53,064 nucleotides of DNA from Bacteroidia bacterium. Its GTDB lineage: Bacteria; Bacteroidota; Bacteroidia; Chitinophagales; Saprospiraceae. Made by a program: the position numbers and the translations under genes. Where the stretch lies: contig JAUHXV010000019.1 of assembly GCA_030426765.1 (NCBI GenBank), positions 1 to 53,064 on the forward strand, in the 5' to 3' direction. The notes under the pieces were generated by a model that was not told where the DNA came from, did no database searches, and saw only the letters and a list, made by a program, of their open reading frames with translations. Positions 26,244-34,610 of this stretch are shown here, piece after piece. Position 1 is the first letter of the stretch, and each line of letters begins with the position of its first letter.

Positions 26244-26276
26244 AAAAAAAAGACAGACCTGCTGCAGATCTGTCTT
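26244..26276 (-). terminator. Intrinsic terminator of the tRNA gene
   Basis: On the minus strand, AAGACAGA and TCTGTCTT (plus positions 26269-26276 and 26250-26257) form an 8-bp stem followed directly by a run of about eight T. It begins 8 bases after the tRNA 3' end. Confidence 0.9.
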
Positions 26277-26283
26277 AATTAGG

Positions 26284-26357
26284 TGGGCCCACCAGGGCTC
26301 GAACCTGGGACCACCTGATTATGAGTCAGGTGCTCTAACCAACTGAGCTATGGGCCC
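26284..26357 (-). tRNA. tRNA with CAU anticodon (probably Ile2; elongator Met possible)
   Basis: A 74-nt cloverleaf on the minus strand. Acceptor GGGCCCA pairs with TGGGCCC, the D arm contains GCTCAGTTGGTTAGAGC and the anticodon stem CCTGA/TCAGG holds loop CTCATAA. The T arm reads CCAGG-TTCGAGC-CCTGG, and discriminator A73 is present. The full CCA tail is not encoded (ACCT follows). Anticodon CAU is shared by Met tRNAs and by the Ile2 tRNA whose C34 becomes lysidine. C4-G69 and C5-G68 in the acceptor stem match what the lysidine synthetase TilS recognises, which favours Ile2. It lacks the initiator's C1-A72 mismatch. Confidence 0.95.
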
Positions 26358-26387
26358 TGAAGGGGGCAAAGATAACCCAATAATGCC

Positions 26388-26413
26388 AAAAAACGACTCT
26401 CCAGTAAGAGCCA
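26388..26413 (-). terminator. Probable terminator of the SprB-repeat gene
   Basis: On the minus strand GGCTCT-TACTGG-AGAGTC forms a 6-bp stem (one G-T pair) followed by six T. It lies 43 bases past the stop codon of the giant gene and before the tRNA start. Confidence 0.6.
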
Positions 26414-26455
26414 GAATTTCAGCGCTTTCTATTCAGGGTGTCTTGCTGAATGGGC

Positions 26456-29400
26456 TTACTCCTCAATCTGTATCAACCTGATTTCCACCCGCTGATTCCG
26501 CTTCCTGCCCTCAGGCGTTTTATTCGTTGCGATGGGCTTGCGCTTGCCATGGCCAACAGAGATTACACGGCGATCCTCGATGCCTTTACTGACAAGATAG
26601 TCTTTCACAGATTTTGCGCGCGCCGTACTGATGCGGTCGCAATAATCATCCGCCGGAAGTCCATTGGTATGTCCGGACACTTCGATGATGATCGTCGGAT
26701 TGTCATACAGGAATTCGTAGAGCTCATCAATCGACGGAATGGCATCCTCGCGAATCACAATACTATCCGCGTCAAACTGGATTTTTTCCATACGGATTGG
26801 TTCTCCGGAAGCGAGTCGGGAAGCGGTGAGTTCCGGAAGTACTTTTTCTGTAATGGTAAAGCTCGCTGAAGCGCTGCACCCGTTGGCATCCGTCACAACA
26901 ACTGTCCCATCACCCAGCGGAAGCTGACTGGCCTGTGCTGTAGTCTCACCGGAATTCCAGGTATAGGTGAAAGGACCACTGCCTCCTTTTATATCCACCT
27001 GAGCCTTTCCGTCTTTGATACGGTCATTTGTCGCAGCACGCAGATTGGCAGCTTCGATGACTAACTTCTTAGGTGCTTCGATTTCAAAAGAGGCATCTGC
27101 TTTCTGGCCGGTCACATCGGTGACGGTCACAGTATATTTTCCTTCGGTCAAATTCGATAAAGCAGATCCTGAAGAAGCATTACTCCAGTTGTAGGTAAAA
27201 GGTCCTTTTCCGCCCTTGGGAACAGCTTCCACCGCTGCAGCTCCAACACCTGCACATAAGATCTCCTGTGTCTGATTGATGGAAACGGATAGCGGCAATA
27301 TTTCTTCGGTAATTGTTGCCTGCACCTGGGCTGTACATCCTGCTTCATCCGTGATTAGATATGCATAATCGCCTGGTGCCAGGTCTGTAAGTCGCAATGC
27401 ACTTTCACCGGATGACCAGGAGCTTCCTTGCAAGCTGTAATTTCCGGTTCCGCCACTGGCTTTTAAGGTTAAGGTGCCATCATTATCCCCTGTATTCGCC
27501 GGTGAAATATCCTCCGCAATAAGTTGAAGAGGTTTTGGTTGCAAAATCTCAAAAGCAGCAGTCGCTGATGTGCCATTGACATCTTCTACTTGCATGGCGT
27601 ATTGTCCGGCTGCGAGTTGCGTGATAGATTCACCGGTATACGTTTTGCCCGGTCCTTTCCATTGAATCGTATACGGTGGTTTACCACCTGTAACCATTGC
27701 TTTCAAGCCACCTGTGAGTTCGCCGGCACACGCAATCTTTGAGGTTTGCTCTACAGCTGCAGATAGCGGAAGTATATTCTCCGTGATCTGCACCTCTGCG
27801 GTAGCTGTGCAACCATTTTCATCCGTCACGGTCACAAGGTGCGTTCCGGCTCCTAAGGCTGATGCTTTATCGCTTTGCTCACCTGTATCCCAGGCATAGG
27901 TATACTTTCCGGTTCCGCCGATCACGCGTACTGACGCAACGCCATCCTGTGCATTTGTTGAAGCAGATTTTTCTACAGCGATGGTTACCTCCAATGGTGC
28001 AGGAGCAGTGAGGGTGATGGTAGTTGAAGCTGAGTTGCCGGCAACATCCGTGACGGTCACCGTATAGGCTCCGGCACCAATTTCATTCAAAGCCTGGGCA
28101 GCTGATCCTGTACTCCAGCGAAACACAAACGGTTCTTTTCCGCCCGAAGCAATCGCTTCTATCATACCATTGGTGGTTGCAGCACATTTGATTTCAGCCT
28201 TCTGATCTATGCTCACGGAAAGGGGAAGAATATTTTCCGTGACCTCTACTTCTGCAGTGGCTGTACATCCATTCTCGTCAGTCACCGTCACACTGTGGAT
28301 GCCAGCTCCAAGCGCAGATGCTTTGTCCGTTTGTTCGCCGGTATCCCATGCATATGTATATTTCCCTGAACCTCCAGAAGCCGAGACAGAAGCTTTTCCA
28401 TCCTGTGCATTGGTCGAAGCAGATTTATCTACTCTGGCGGTGATCTCAATAGGCTGGGGTGAATTGATCGTGATGACAGATGTCGCTGTATGTCCCGTTA
28501 CATCCGCCACCGTCAGGGTGTACAGCCCATCGCCGACATTCGCAATGGTTGATGCATCCGAACCATTGCTCCAGGAATAGGTAAACGGTTCTTTACCCCC
28601 ACGTACAACCGCCTGGATGATGCCTTCAGTAGTCCCCGCACATTTAACTGTCTCGGTTTGTTCAAGGACAACGGACAACTCCAGAATATTTTCACTGATC
28701 TCGACGGTAGCCGTACTTGAGCAACCTGCTTCGTCTGTAACTGTTAAGGTGTGCGCGCCTGCGGCCAAAGCGGAAGCTTTCTGATTAAGTTCCCCATTGT
28801 CCCAGGCGTACTGATATTTCCCGGTGCCACCACTAACTTTGACGGAAGCTTTTCCATCCAGTCCATTCGTGGAGGATGGAGCATCCGCAGTGGCGATGAG
28901 GGTGAGGGGTTCAGGTTCATCCACTTCAGCCGTTGCTGTAAAACTTGAACCTACAGCATCTGTGACCGTGACGGAATACGATCCCGCAGTTAATTCGGTT
29001 GCATTCTCTGTAGTCTGTCCATTACTCCATAAGAATGTATAGGGCTGTTTCCCTCCGGAAATATCCAATAACAAAGATCCCGTAGCCTGACCTGCGCAGT
29101 TGATTTCTCCTGAGTGTTTTATCAGCACACCGAGCATGGCTATATCTTCTGGAATGACCACTGTTTCCACAAGTGTACATCCACTGGCATCTGTCACGGT
29201 CATGGTGTGTGAACCGGCAGACAGATTTTTGACCTGGGCGCTGGTTTCTGCATTATCCCATTGATAACTATAGGGTGAAGTACCGCCACTGACTTTTACC
29301 TGTGCCCGGCCATTGTCTACACCAAGTTTAGTTGCCGAGATATTTTCCACCACAGCGACAAGAGTTTCAGGTGCAGTGATTGTGGCATCAGCCGTTGCTG

Positions 29401-30961
29401 TCTGACCGGCAGCATCTGCTACGGTCACAGAATAGGCACCTGCCGTTCGATTCGATATTTTCTTTTCGGTGGCTCCGTTTTCACTCCACTGATACAGGAA
29501 GGGTGCTTTTCCTCCTTTGATCACAGCCTGAATTTCTCCGTTCGCTCCGTCTGCACACACATTGTGGGCCAATACTTCCAGCGTCACGGAAAGCGGCATT
29601 ACTTTTTCATGCACCTGGAAAGAGGTGGTTACCGAACATCCGTTTTCATCGGTGACTGTGACAGAATGTGTCCCTGTTGTCAGTTTTTCGGCCAACTGTT
29701 TTGTTTCTCCATTATCCCACAGGTAACTCATTTGTCCTGTACCTCCTTCTACCAGCAGGTTGGCACTGGCATCTCCTTCGGCCGACCCGGAAGAAGGTTT
29801 GACAATCTCGATCGAAATGGACACGGAAGGATCCGGCACTTCGTATTCCGCAGTCTTGACGATTCCTTTCCCATCGGTCACGGTCACCTGGTAAGTGCCG
29901 GCAGCCAGACCAGTGATTTTTTCAGTTGTAGCTCCTGTACTCCAGACGAAAGTCCGGGGTGCTTCACCTCCAACGATTCTTGCGGATAACTCTGCCACTG
30001 ATGCATTTGACTGACAGTCGAGGGGTTTGTCCATGACAATATTGACCGTCATAGAGGATTCCCACTGAATCAGGTACAGTCCCTTATCATCCGTGCCGGT
30101 CCAGATCGTTCCATCGTGATCGACATCCAGACAGTTGACATACTGACTTGTAAAGTATTGTCCCGGACCAAACTCCTGATAGATGCCACTTTCAACATCA
30201 TATCCTGTCATCATATTTGATGCAATCCAGATACGTCCTCGTTCGTCTACAGCAATGTCCCGGAGTTTCCCTTCTACATTTTTTAATTCAATCGCAATGG
30301 GATTCCACTTTCCTCTTTGATCTACCTGCCACAGGAAGTCATCACCAAGGATCCAAAGGTTATCGCCCCAGGCATCGACGCCCACAAAATTCAGATAACG
30401 CTCTTCCAGTGACCATTTCGAATCCTTTCCGGACAACATACCGTCATCGGTAGCGATCCAGACTTTGCCGTCTTTCTGAATAAAAATATCATTGACCTGA
30501 TTGGAGGTCAGTTTTTTGTTTTTTGTATTAAATCGCTGGAGCACCTGAATCGGGGAGAGTGAAACCTGGAAAGCGCCTTCAAATTGCGTCCCGATCCAAA
30601 TGGTTTCCGATGACGGATCGTACGAAGCACTTGAGATTTCCACTCCACCCAGAGCCGCCTGCATTTCAGCCGTATTCCATTCGATTTGGGCATTCCCGCC
30701 TCGAATAGTCAGCAGGGAGGTTTGTCCTGCCGGAATCGGTACCTTCTGCACCAGATCAATAGCCAGTACCTTGTGCAGTCCTTCGGTGTTGGAGACCCAT
30801 TTTATGTTTTCCTTATCAACCCAGATATTGTTGATCGGACTTGATTGATTGAGCGCCTTACAGCGTTCAACATTCGTCACCATCTCCTGCGCAATCGCCG
30901 AAGGTGAAGTAGTAAACAGGGTTAAAAAAAGAATAATGAGTGTATAAAGTGTCTTGTTCAT
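26456..30961 (-). CDS. 1501-residue surface protein: propeller, 14 SprB-type repeats, OmpA C-terminus
   Basis: A giant exported protein. The ATG at 30961 gives a signal peptide (about 1-25, ending A-I-A-Q). Residues about 40-300 contain two-component-regulator-type propeller blades (I-N-N-I-W-V-D-K-E-N-I-K-W-V-S, V-W-I-A-T-D-D-G-M-L). Residues about 303-1374 are fourteen SprB-like beta-sandwich modules of 74-81 residues, each with G-G-x-x-P/G-Y and V-T-V-T-D signatures. The last about 115 residues are an OmpA peptidoglycan-binding domain (I-E-V-S-G-H-T-N-G, then N-Q-R-V-E-I-R). It is probably a wall-anchored adhesin or gliding-related protein. It lacks a T9SS sorting domain, the OmpA end taking that place. 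Confidence 0.85.
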   Translation of the reverse strand: MNKTLYTLIILFLTLFTTSPSAIAQEMVTNVERCKALNQSSPINNIWVDKENIKWVSNTEGLHKVLAIDLVQKVPIPAGQTSLLTIRGGNAQIEWNTAEMQAALGGVEISSASYDPSSETIWIGTQFEGAFQVSLSPIQVLQRFNTKNKKLTSNQVNDIFIQKDGKVWIATDDGMLSGKDSKWSLEERYLNFVGVDAWGDNLWILGDDFLWQVDQRGKWNPIAIELKNVEGKLRDIAVDERGRIWIASNMMTGYDVESGIYQEFGPGQYFTSQYVNCLDVDHDGTIWTGTDDKGLYLIQWESSMTVNIVMDKPLDCQSNASVAELSARIVGGEAPRTFVWSTGATTEKITGLAAGTYQVTVTDGKGIVKTAEYEVPDPSVSISIEIVKPSSGSAEGDASANLLVEGGTGQMSYLWDNGETKQLAEKLTTGTHSVTVTDENGCSVTTSFQVHEKVMPLSVTLEVLAHNVCADGANGEIQAVIKGGKAPFLYQWSENGATEKKISNRTAGAYSVTVADAAGQTATADATITAPETLVAVVENISATKLGVDNGRAQVKVSGGTSPYSYQWDNAETSAQVKNLSAGSHTMTVTDASGCTLVETVVIPEDIAMLGVLIKHSGEINCAGQATGSLLLDISGGKQPYTFLWSNGQTTENATELTAGSYSVTVTDAVGSSFTATAEVDEPEPLTLIATADAPSSTNGLDGKASVKVSGGTGKYQYAWDNGELNQKASALAAGAHTLTVTDEAGCSSTATVEISENILELSVVLEQTETVKCAGTTEGIIQAVVRGGKEPFTYSWSNGSDASTIANVGDGLYTLTVADVTGHTATSVITINSPQPIEITARVDKSASTNAQDGKASVSASGGSGKYTYAWDTGEQTDKASALGAGIHSVTVTDENGCTATAEVEVTENILPLSVSIDQKAEIKCAATTNGMIEAIASGGKEPFVFRWSTGSAAQALNEIGAGAYTVTVTDVAGNSASTTITLTAPAPLEVTIAVEKSASTNAQDGVASVRVIGGTGKYTYAWDTGEQSDKASALGAGTHLVTVTDENGCTATAEVQITENILPLSAAVEQTSKIACAGELTGGLKAMVTGGKPPYTIQWKGPGKTYTGESITQLAAGQYAMQVEDVNGTSATAAFEILQPKPLQLIAEDISPANTGDNDGTLTLKASGGTGNYSLQGSSWSSGESALRLTDLAPGDYAYLITDEAGCTAQVQATITEEILPLSVSINQTQEILCAGVGAAAVEAVPKGGKGPFTYNWSNASSGSALSNLTEGKYTVTVTDVTGQKADASFEIEAPKKLVIEAANLRAATNDRIKDGKAQVDIKGGSGPFTYTWNSGETTAQASQLPLGDGTVVVTDANGCSASASFTITEKVLPELTASRLASGEPIRMEKIQFDADSIVIREDAIPSIDELYEFLYDNPTIIIEVSGHTNGLPADDYCDRISTARAKSVKDYLVSKGIEDRRVISVGHGKRKPIATNKTPEGRKRNQRVEIRLIQIEE
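26840..30052 (-). repeat. Alternating A/B SprB module array (seven pairs)
   Basis: The fourteen modules alternate: type A (77-81 residues, usually with C-A-G-x-x-x-G near its start) and type B (about 74 residues, with x-D-G-x-A-x-V-x-V-x-G-G and E-N/A-G-C near its end). The repeating unit is therefore about 152 residues, or roughly 456 bases. The fourth and fifth B modules share K-S-A-S-T-N-A-Q-D-G and nearly the same following 40 residues. Boundaries are approximate, judged by eye. Confidence 0.75.
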
Positions 30962-31127
30962 TGTTGTCTGGAGAAGGAGAGAGCCTTGAAAATCAGCCTG
31001 ATAAGGCCTGTAAAAGGCATAAACGGTATTCAATATCCGGATGTTTTTCAGGTACGCGAAAATCTAATTTTATTAACAATTGATGGCTTGCCCTGTGATT
31101 TCGCAAAAAAAGGGCGGTTTCGGCCCA

Positions 31128-31135
31128 CAAAGGTA
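31128..31135 (-). promoter_or_regulatory. -7 box for the SprB-repeat gene
   Basis: Reads TACCTTTG on the minus strand, an exact TAnnTTTG match, 167 bases upstream of the ATG at 30961. No clear -33 element was found. Confidence 0.4.
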
Positions 31136-31160
31136 AAACTTCAGGCTGACTCTGTTGTAT

Positions 31161-31195
31161 CAGGTAGCAGGTAGGGAGTAGCCAGTAGGGAGTAG
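31161..31195. repeat. 7-bp periodic array, block 1 (five heptads)
   Basis: Five consecutive heptads of form NNRGTAG: CAGGTAG twice, GGAGTAG, CCAGTAG, GGAGTAG. On the other strand they read CTACYNN, similar in style to the CTTGCTA heptads in the blocks further right. Confidence 0.7.
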
Positions 31196-31238
31196 CAAGA
31201 TTTTAGACGCTTGAGACAATGATCATTCAGTTTTAGTT

Positions 31239-31580
31239 GGCGCGCAGGGACGCAGAGGCGCAGTTTTACTTTTACTATTTCTCAGCCCTCCGCTCCCCGC
31301 TCTCAGGTCTCACATCTCACTTCTTGCTACTTATATCTTTGGTGAGGATGGTGCGAAATTCCTAAGTCTCTATGTAAATGGCACGCAGGCGCGCAGCGTC
31401 GCATTTTTACTTTTGCTATTTTCAGCCCTCCGCTCCCCGCTCTCAGGTCTCACATCTCACATCTCACTTCTTGCTACTTATATCTTTGGTGAGGATGGTG
31501 CGAAATTCCTAAGTCTCTATGTAAATGGCACGCAGGGACGCAGAGGCGCAGTTTTACTTTTTCTCAGCCTTCTGCTTTTA
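31239..31580. repeat. Tandem repeat of about 144 bp, 2.3 copies
   Basis: Copies begin at 31239, 31380 and 31527 with GGCRCGCAGG. Each full copy carries CGCAG motifs, a T/A-rich spacer, a run of heptads (31281-31343 in copy 1, 31421-31490 in copy 2) and the end GTCTCTATGTAAAT. Copy 2 is 6 bases longer: it has one extra CTCACAT heptad and has lost one base. Copy 3 stops soon after the T-rich spacer. Confidence 0.85.
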
Positions 31581-31632
31581 ATCGCCATAGCTATACCAAA
31601 GGCGATCCATGCACTATGAAGTTCTTATCGCT

Positions 31633-31658
31633 CGCAAAGCCGCAAAGAAAACGCAAAG
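31633..31658. repeat. Three CGCAAAG motifs
   Basis: CGCAAAG occurs at 31633, 31641 and 31652, at 8- and 11-base spacing. Similar CGCAAAG strings are familiar from intergenic DNA of Bacteroidota; their role is unknown to me. Confidence 0.6.
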
Positions 31659-31699
31659 CAAATACCCTGAATCATTCATCGTTCAATATTCAAGACACT

Positions 31700-31804
31700 C
31701 CATGCCCCATGCCCTCAGCCCTCCGCTCTTACGTCTCAGGTCTTACGTCTCAGGTCTTACGTCTCAGGTCTCAGGTCTCAGGTCTTGCCTCTCAGGTCTC
31801 ACCT
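31700..31804. repeat. 7-bp periodic array, terminal block (15 heptads)
   Basis: Fifteen uninterrupted heptads: CCATGCC twice, CTCAGCC, CTCCGCT, then CTTACGT and CTCAGGT alternating three times, CTCAGGT twice more, CTTGCCT, CTCAGGT, CTCACCT. The last heptad overlaps the stop codon of the barrel gene (TAG on the minus strand at 31803-31805). Confidence 0.9.
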
Positions 31805-34586
31805 AAGGATGCCTCCTGTACTGAAAACCACCTCCCGGCGGTGTGGATCCGGCTCCCCGGATAGAATAGATAAATGAAAACATCGCATACTGGCCGATCG
31901 AGTTTGAAGTGATACTCTCCAGATAGTTTGGATTGGCGGTAATGGATACGCCTTTGTTTTCATCCAGCACATCAAAGACAGAAAACTTGAGTTGTCCTTT
32001 ATCATCCTTCAGGATATACCTGGAGATAGACGCTTTCATCAAAGGCAATACCTGGTTTTCTGTAAACTGATCACTGGAATAGGCTCTGTAATCATAGGAA
32101 GCCGTCAAGGTCCACTTCTTCCAGATGGTGAGGGTGAATTCAGCGAAGTAGTTTTGCAACACTGTATTCTGATCCAGTGCCTCATCGGACGCATAGAGGT
32201 TATTGGTAAAAGTCCATTCTCCGCCTATTCGGTATTCGAGGACATCTGAATTCATATTCGAAATACTGATGCCCACCATCTGATTCCATCGATTGGTATT
32301 GACAAGATCTGTCCCTACGACGTTTTGTGTTTTCGTCAGTCCGATATTTCCACTCAGATTGACGCGGCTGTGGATGGGCTTAAAGGGTCGACCGAAGGAG
32401 GCATACATGCTGACCCCCGATTCATCATCGATATTGATTGGAGTCGAAACCTCTCTGAAATCTTCATTAAAAAACCGCGAGGTGATGATTTTATTATTTG
32501 TGATATTACCGGTGATCGAGGCAAAGAAACTCGTGGAAGAAAACTGACTAAAGGAGTGATACCCCACTCGAAGGGAGTGATTGTATTCTGCATCGAGGTT
32601 CGGATTTCCTATGTACAATTGAAGGGGATTCGAATTGTCGATGACGGGAGACAATTGTGTGATCGAAGGTGCGTTTATACGGGTGTTGTAGTTCACGCGC
32701 AGATATTTTCCATTGCCCATATTCGACCGCCAGCTGAAAGAAGGAAGCAGGTGGTTGTACGTTTGCTTGATATCTGTCTCCTGTCGACTGAGATCCCCGC
32801 GCAATTCAGACGCCTGATACTGAATCCCGGCATTGATTGTATTGACTTCGCCACTATACTGAAAGGTGACACCGGGCCGATGGTAGTAAAACGTAGAGGA
32901 GTATTGGTTGGATAATGTGTCATTGGGTATTTCAACTGAGTTTTCAATATCGTTAACGAGGTGATCGTAATCGGTCGACTGGTGACTGATATCGTAATTG
33001 AATTCAAGAAAACGTCTCTTCTTCAAAGGCTCGGTATACGAAAATGTGCCCCCCAAAGTCAGATTATTGGAAGTCGTGTACTGTTGTTGATCCAGTAAAT
33101 CCTGATTGCCTGTATTAAAGTATTCTGTCAGTGCGTCGAGTTTGGTATCGCTATCCTGGTCACCTGCAGTTACATTGCCCGCTAGTGAAAAATTTCGTCC
33201 GCGGTTGCCCAGTCGTCGGACGTAAGTCATCCCGCCATTCAGACTTATATTGTCAGCATTGTTATTGGTTTCGTTATTTGACTGGCTGGTCACCATGCTG
33301 TCCGGAGTTATATTCTGCTGAAAGATGGTATTCAGGCCATCACCGTTGTTGAAATTGAGGTTTAAGTTGACACGAACCTGGTTAAAAGAATCCGGATTTA
33401 TGTCGGAGTTCAACGTGATATTGTGCGCAAGATTTCGGGTATCGTTTTTACTGTCCTCATCTGTATCAAAGGGGTTAGCAGAGATATTCTGCCGATAAGA
33501 ATTTTGAAGCAGGTATTTGTCGACACTATTGACAAAATAACTGGAGCGAAGATTGAATTTTTTACTTTTCTGCCAGTTGAAATTTAAACCTCCCGCAGCC
33601 GTGTTGACCAATCCATCTGTAGTGCCTTCATTGAACGGTAAATTTGTAAATAACGTTCTTCGGTTTCCACCTCCGGACATTCCGCGCATGCCTCCGGAAA
33701 AGTTGACAATATCCGTAAACGAGAATCCCTGGTCATTGATATTGTTCAACTGTCCCAGAAAGGATAGCTGACTTGTTTTCGTAAAACGGTTGATCGATGC
33801 TTTCGCATTATACCGTTCATCCGTTCCATAACCGGCTTCAGCAGTTCCGAACAACCCTTTCTTAAACTCTTCCCGTAATACGAGGTCAATCGTTTTCGAA
33901 CGTTCTCCGTCATCAATGCCGGTAAACTCAGACATGTCAGACTTTTTGTCATAGACATTGACTTTTTTAACGGCTTTGGCCGGGAGATTTTTCGTGGCCA
34001 TTTTGGGATCATTACCAAAAAATTCTTTCCCGTCAACAAAAACATTCTGGACTTCTTCGCCCTGCGCTTTAATCGACCCATCAGATCCCACTTCGAGGCC
34101 CGGAAGTTTTTTCAGCAGATCTTCAACGACTGCATTGGGTTGTGTCTGAAAAGCGTCTGCGTTGTATGAAATGGTGTCTTTTCTGATCTCAACAGGCATA
34201 TGATCAGCCTCTACCTTGACCTCGCTCAGAATGTTATTCTTTGGCTGTAATTGGATGACACCCAGATTTTCTTCATGTGAATTTCCGGCAGTGATTGGTT
34301 TGAAGACCGGCTCCATACCCAGGAAGGTGACATTCAGCAGATACTCTCCTTTAGGCACATGTTTAATGGTAAAAGTGCCTTCGTTGTCCGATGTTCCGAA
34401 TTGTACAAGCGTCGAATCCGCCGCGTGCAGGACCATCAACGTCGCACCCGGTAAGGGTAAAGCTGCTTCGTCCTGAATAGTACCCAGGAAGGTGGTTTTG
34501 TTTACCTGTGCAATAGCAGGAAGGGAAAGTATGGAGCACAATACCAGAAAGAAAAACTTTCTCAAAGGTGTGTTGAGTATTGTCAT
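31803..34586 (-). CDS. Outer-membrane beta-barrel protein, TonB-receptor-like (OMP_b-brl_3 type)
   Basis: A 927-residue outer-membrane protein. The ATG at 34586 gives a signal peptide ending L-P-A-I-A-Q; a start at 34607 is possible and adds seven residues. After the signal come a carboxypeptidase-regulatory-like domain (about 30-115) and a plug-like domain with V-V-E-D-L-L-K-K-L-P-G-L-E-V (about 155-168) and V-F-V-D-G-K-E-F-F. A long barrel of aromatic/polar strands fills the rest. This is the subfamily of SusC-related barrels often paired with GLPGLI proteins. It lies 24 bases after the GLPGLI gene and should be cotranscribed. The substrate is unknown; metal or peptide transport is commonly guessed for such pairs. 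Confidence 0.85.
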   Translation of the reverse strand: MTILNTPLRKFFFLVLCSILSLPAIAQVNKTTFLGTIQDEAALPLPGATLMVLHAADSTLVQFGTSDNEGTFTIKHVPKGEYLLNVTFLGMEPVFKPITAGNSHEENLGVIQLQPKNNILSEVKVEADHMPVEIRKDTISYNADAFQTQPNAVVEDLLKKLPGLEVGSDGSIKAQGEEVQNVFVDGKEFFGNDPKMATKNLPAKAVKKVNVYDKKSDMSEFTGIDDGERSKTIDLVLREEFKKGLFGTAEAGYGTDERYNAKASINRFTKTSQLSFLGQLNNINDQGFSFTDIVNFSGGMRGMSGGGNRRTLFTNLPFNEGTTDGLVNTAAGGLNFNWQKSKKFNLRSSYFVNSVDKYLLQNSYRQNISANPFDTDEDSKNDTRNLAHNITLNSDINPDSFNQVRVNLNLNFNNGDGLNTIFQQNITPDSMVTSQSNNETNNNADNISLNGGMTYVRRLGNRGRNFSLAGNVTAGDQDSDTKLDALTEYFNTGNQDLLDQQQYTTSNNLTLGGTFSYTEPLKKRRFLEFNYDISHQSTDYDHLVNDIENSVEIPNDTLSNQYSSTFYYHRPGVTFQYSGEVNTINAGIQYQASELRGDLSRQETDIKQTYNHLLPSFSWRSNMGNGKYLRVNYNTRINAPSITQLSPVIDNSNPLQLYIGNPNLDAEYNHSLRVGYHSFSQFSSTSFFASITGNITNNKIITSRFFNEDFREVSTPINIDDESGVSMYASFGRPFKPIHSRVNLSGNIGLTKTQNVVGTDLVNTNRWNQMVGISISNMNSDVLEYRIGGEWTFTNNLYASDEALDQNTVLQNYFAEFTLTIWKKWTLTASYDYRAYSSDQFTENQVLPLMKASISRYILKDDKGQLKFSVFDVLDENKGVSITANPNYLESITSNSIGQYAMFSFIYSIRGAGSTPPGGGFQYRRHP

Positions 34587-34610
34587 GGAATTGTCTGTTT
34601 GGTGCATAGA

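Larger units (their letters stand above)
30962..31802. other. 841-bp non-coding region dominated by short periodic repeats
   Basis: It separates the giant gene from the barrel gene; both read on the minus strand. It holds four blocks with 7-bp periodicity, a tandem repeat of about 144 bp in 2.3 copies and three CGCAAAG motifs, listed separately. Short frames across it arise from the periodicity and lack coding character. A TACCTTTG box on the minus strand (31128-31135) is the likely promoter of the giant gene. About 14 bases further along the transcript a GGGC/GCCC mini-hairpin runs into seven T, a possible leader attenuator. Confidence 0.75.

Noticed and set aside
26284..26357. tRNA as attachment site of an integrated element
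   Set aside because: No integrase, no repeated tRNA 3' end and no phage or conjugation genes are seen on either side; the flanking GIY-YIG gene alone is not enough.
26450..26869. 139-codon plus-strand frame
   Set aside because: It is antisense to the OmpA domain of the giant protein, which has clear family motifs.
31700..31804. CRISPR-like array
   Set aside because: Units are 7 bp and contiguous, with no unique spacers of 25-40 bp and no cas genes nearby.
31609..31864. Short plus-strand frames encoding S-G-L-T-S-Q-V-like repeats
   Set aside because: They arise from reading the 7-bp repeat in different frames, overlap the end of the receptor gene, and have no signal or homology features.
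32325..32915. 196-codon plus-strand frame
   Set aside because: It is antisense to the beta-barrel of the receptor at 31803-34586 and shows no domain pattern.
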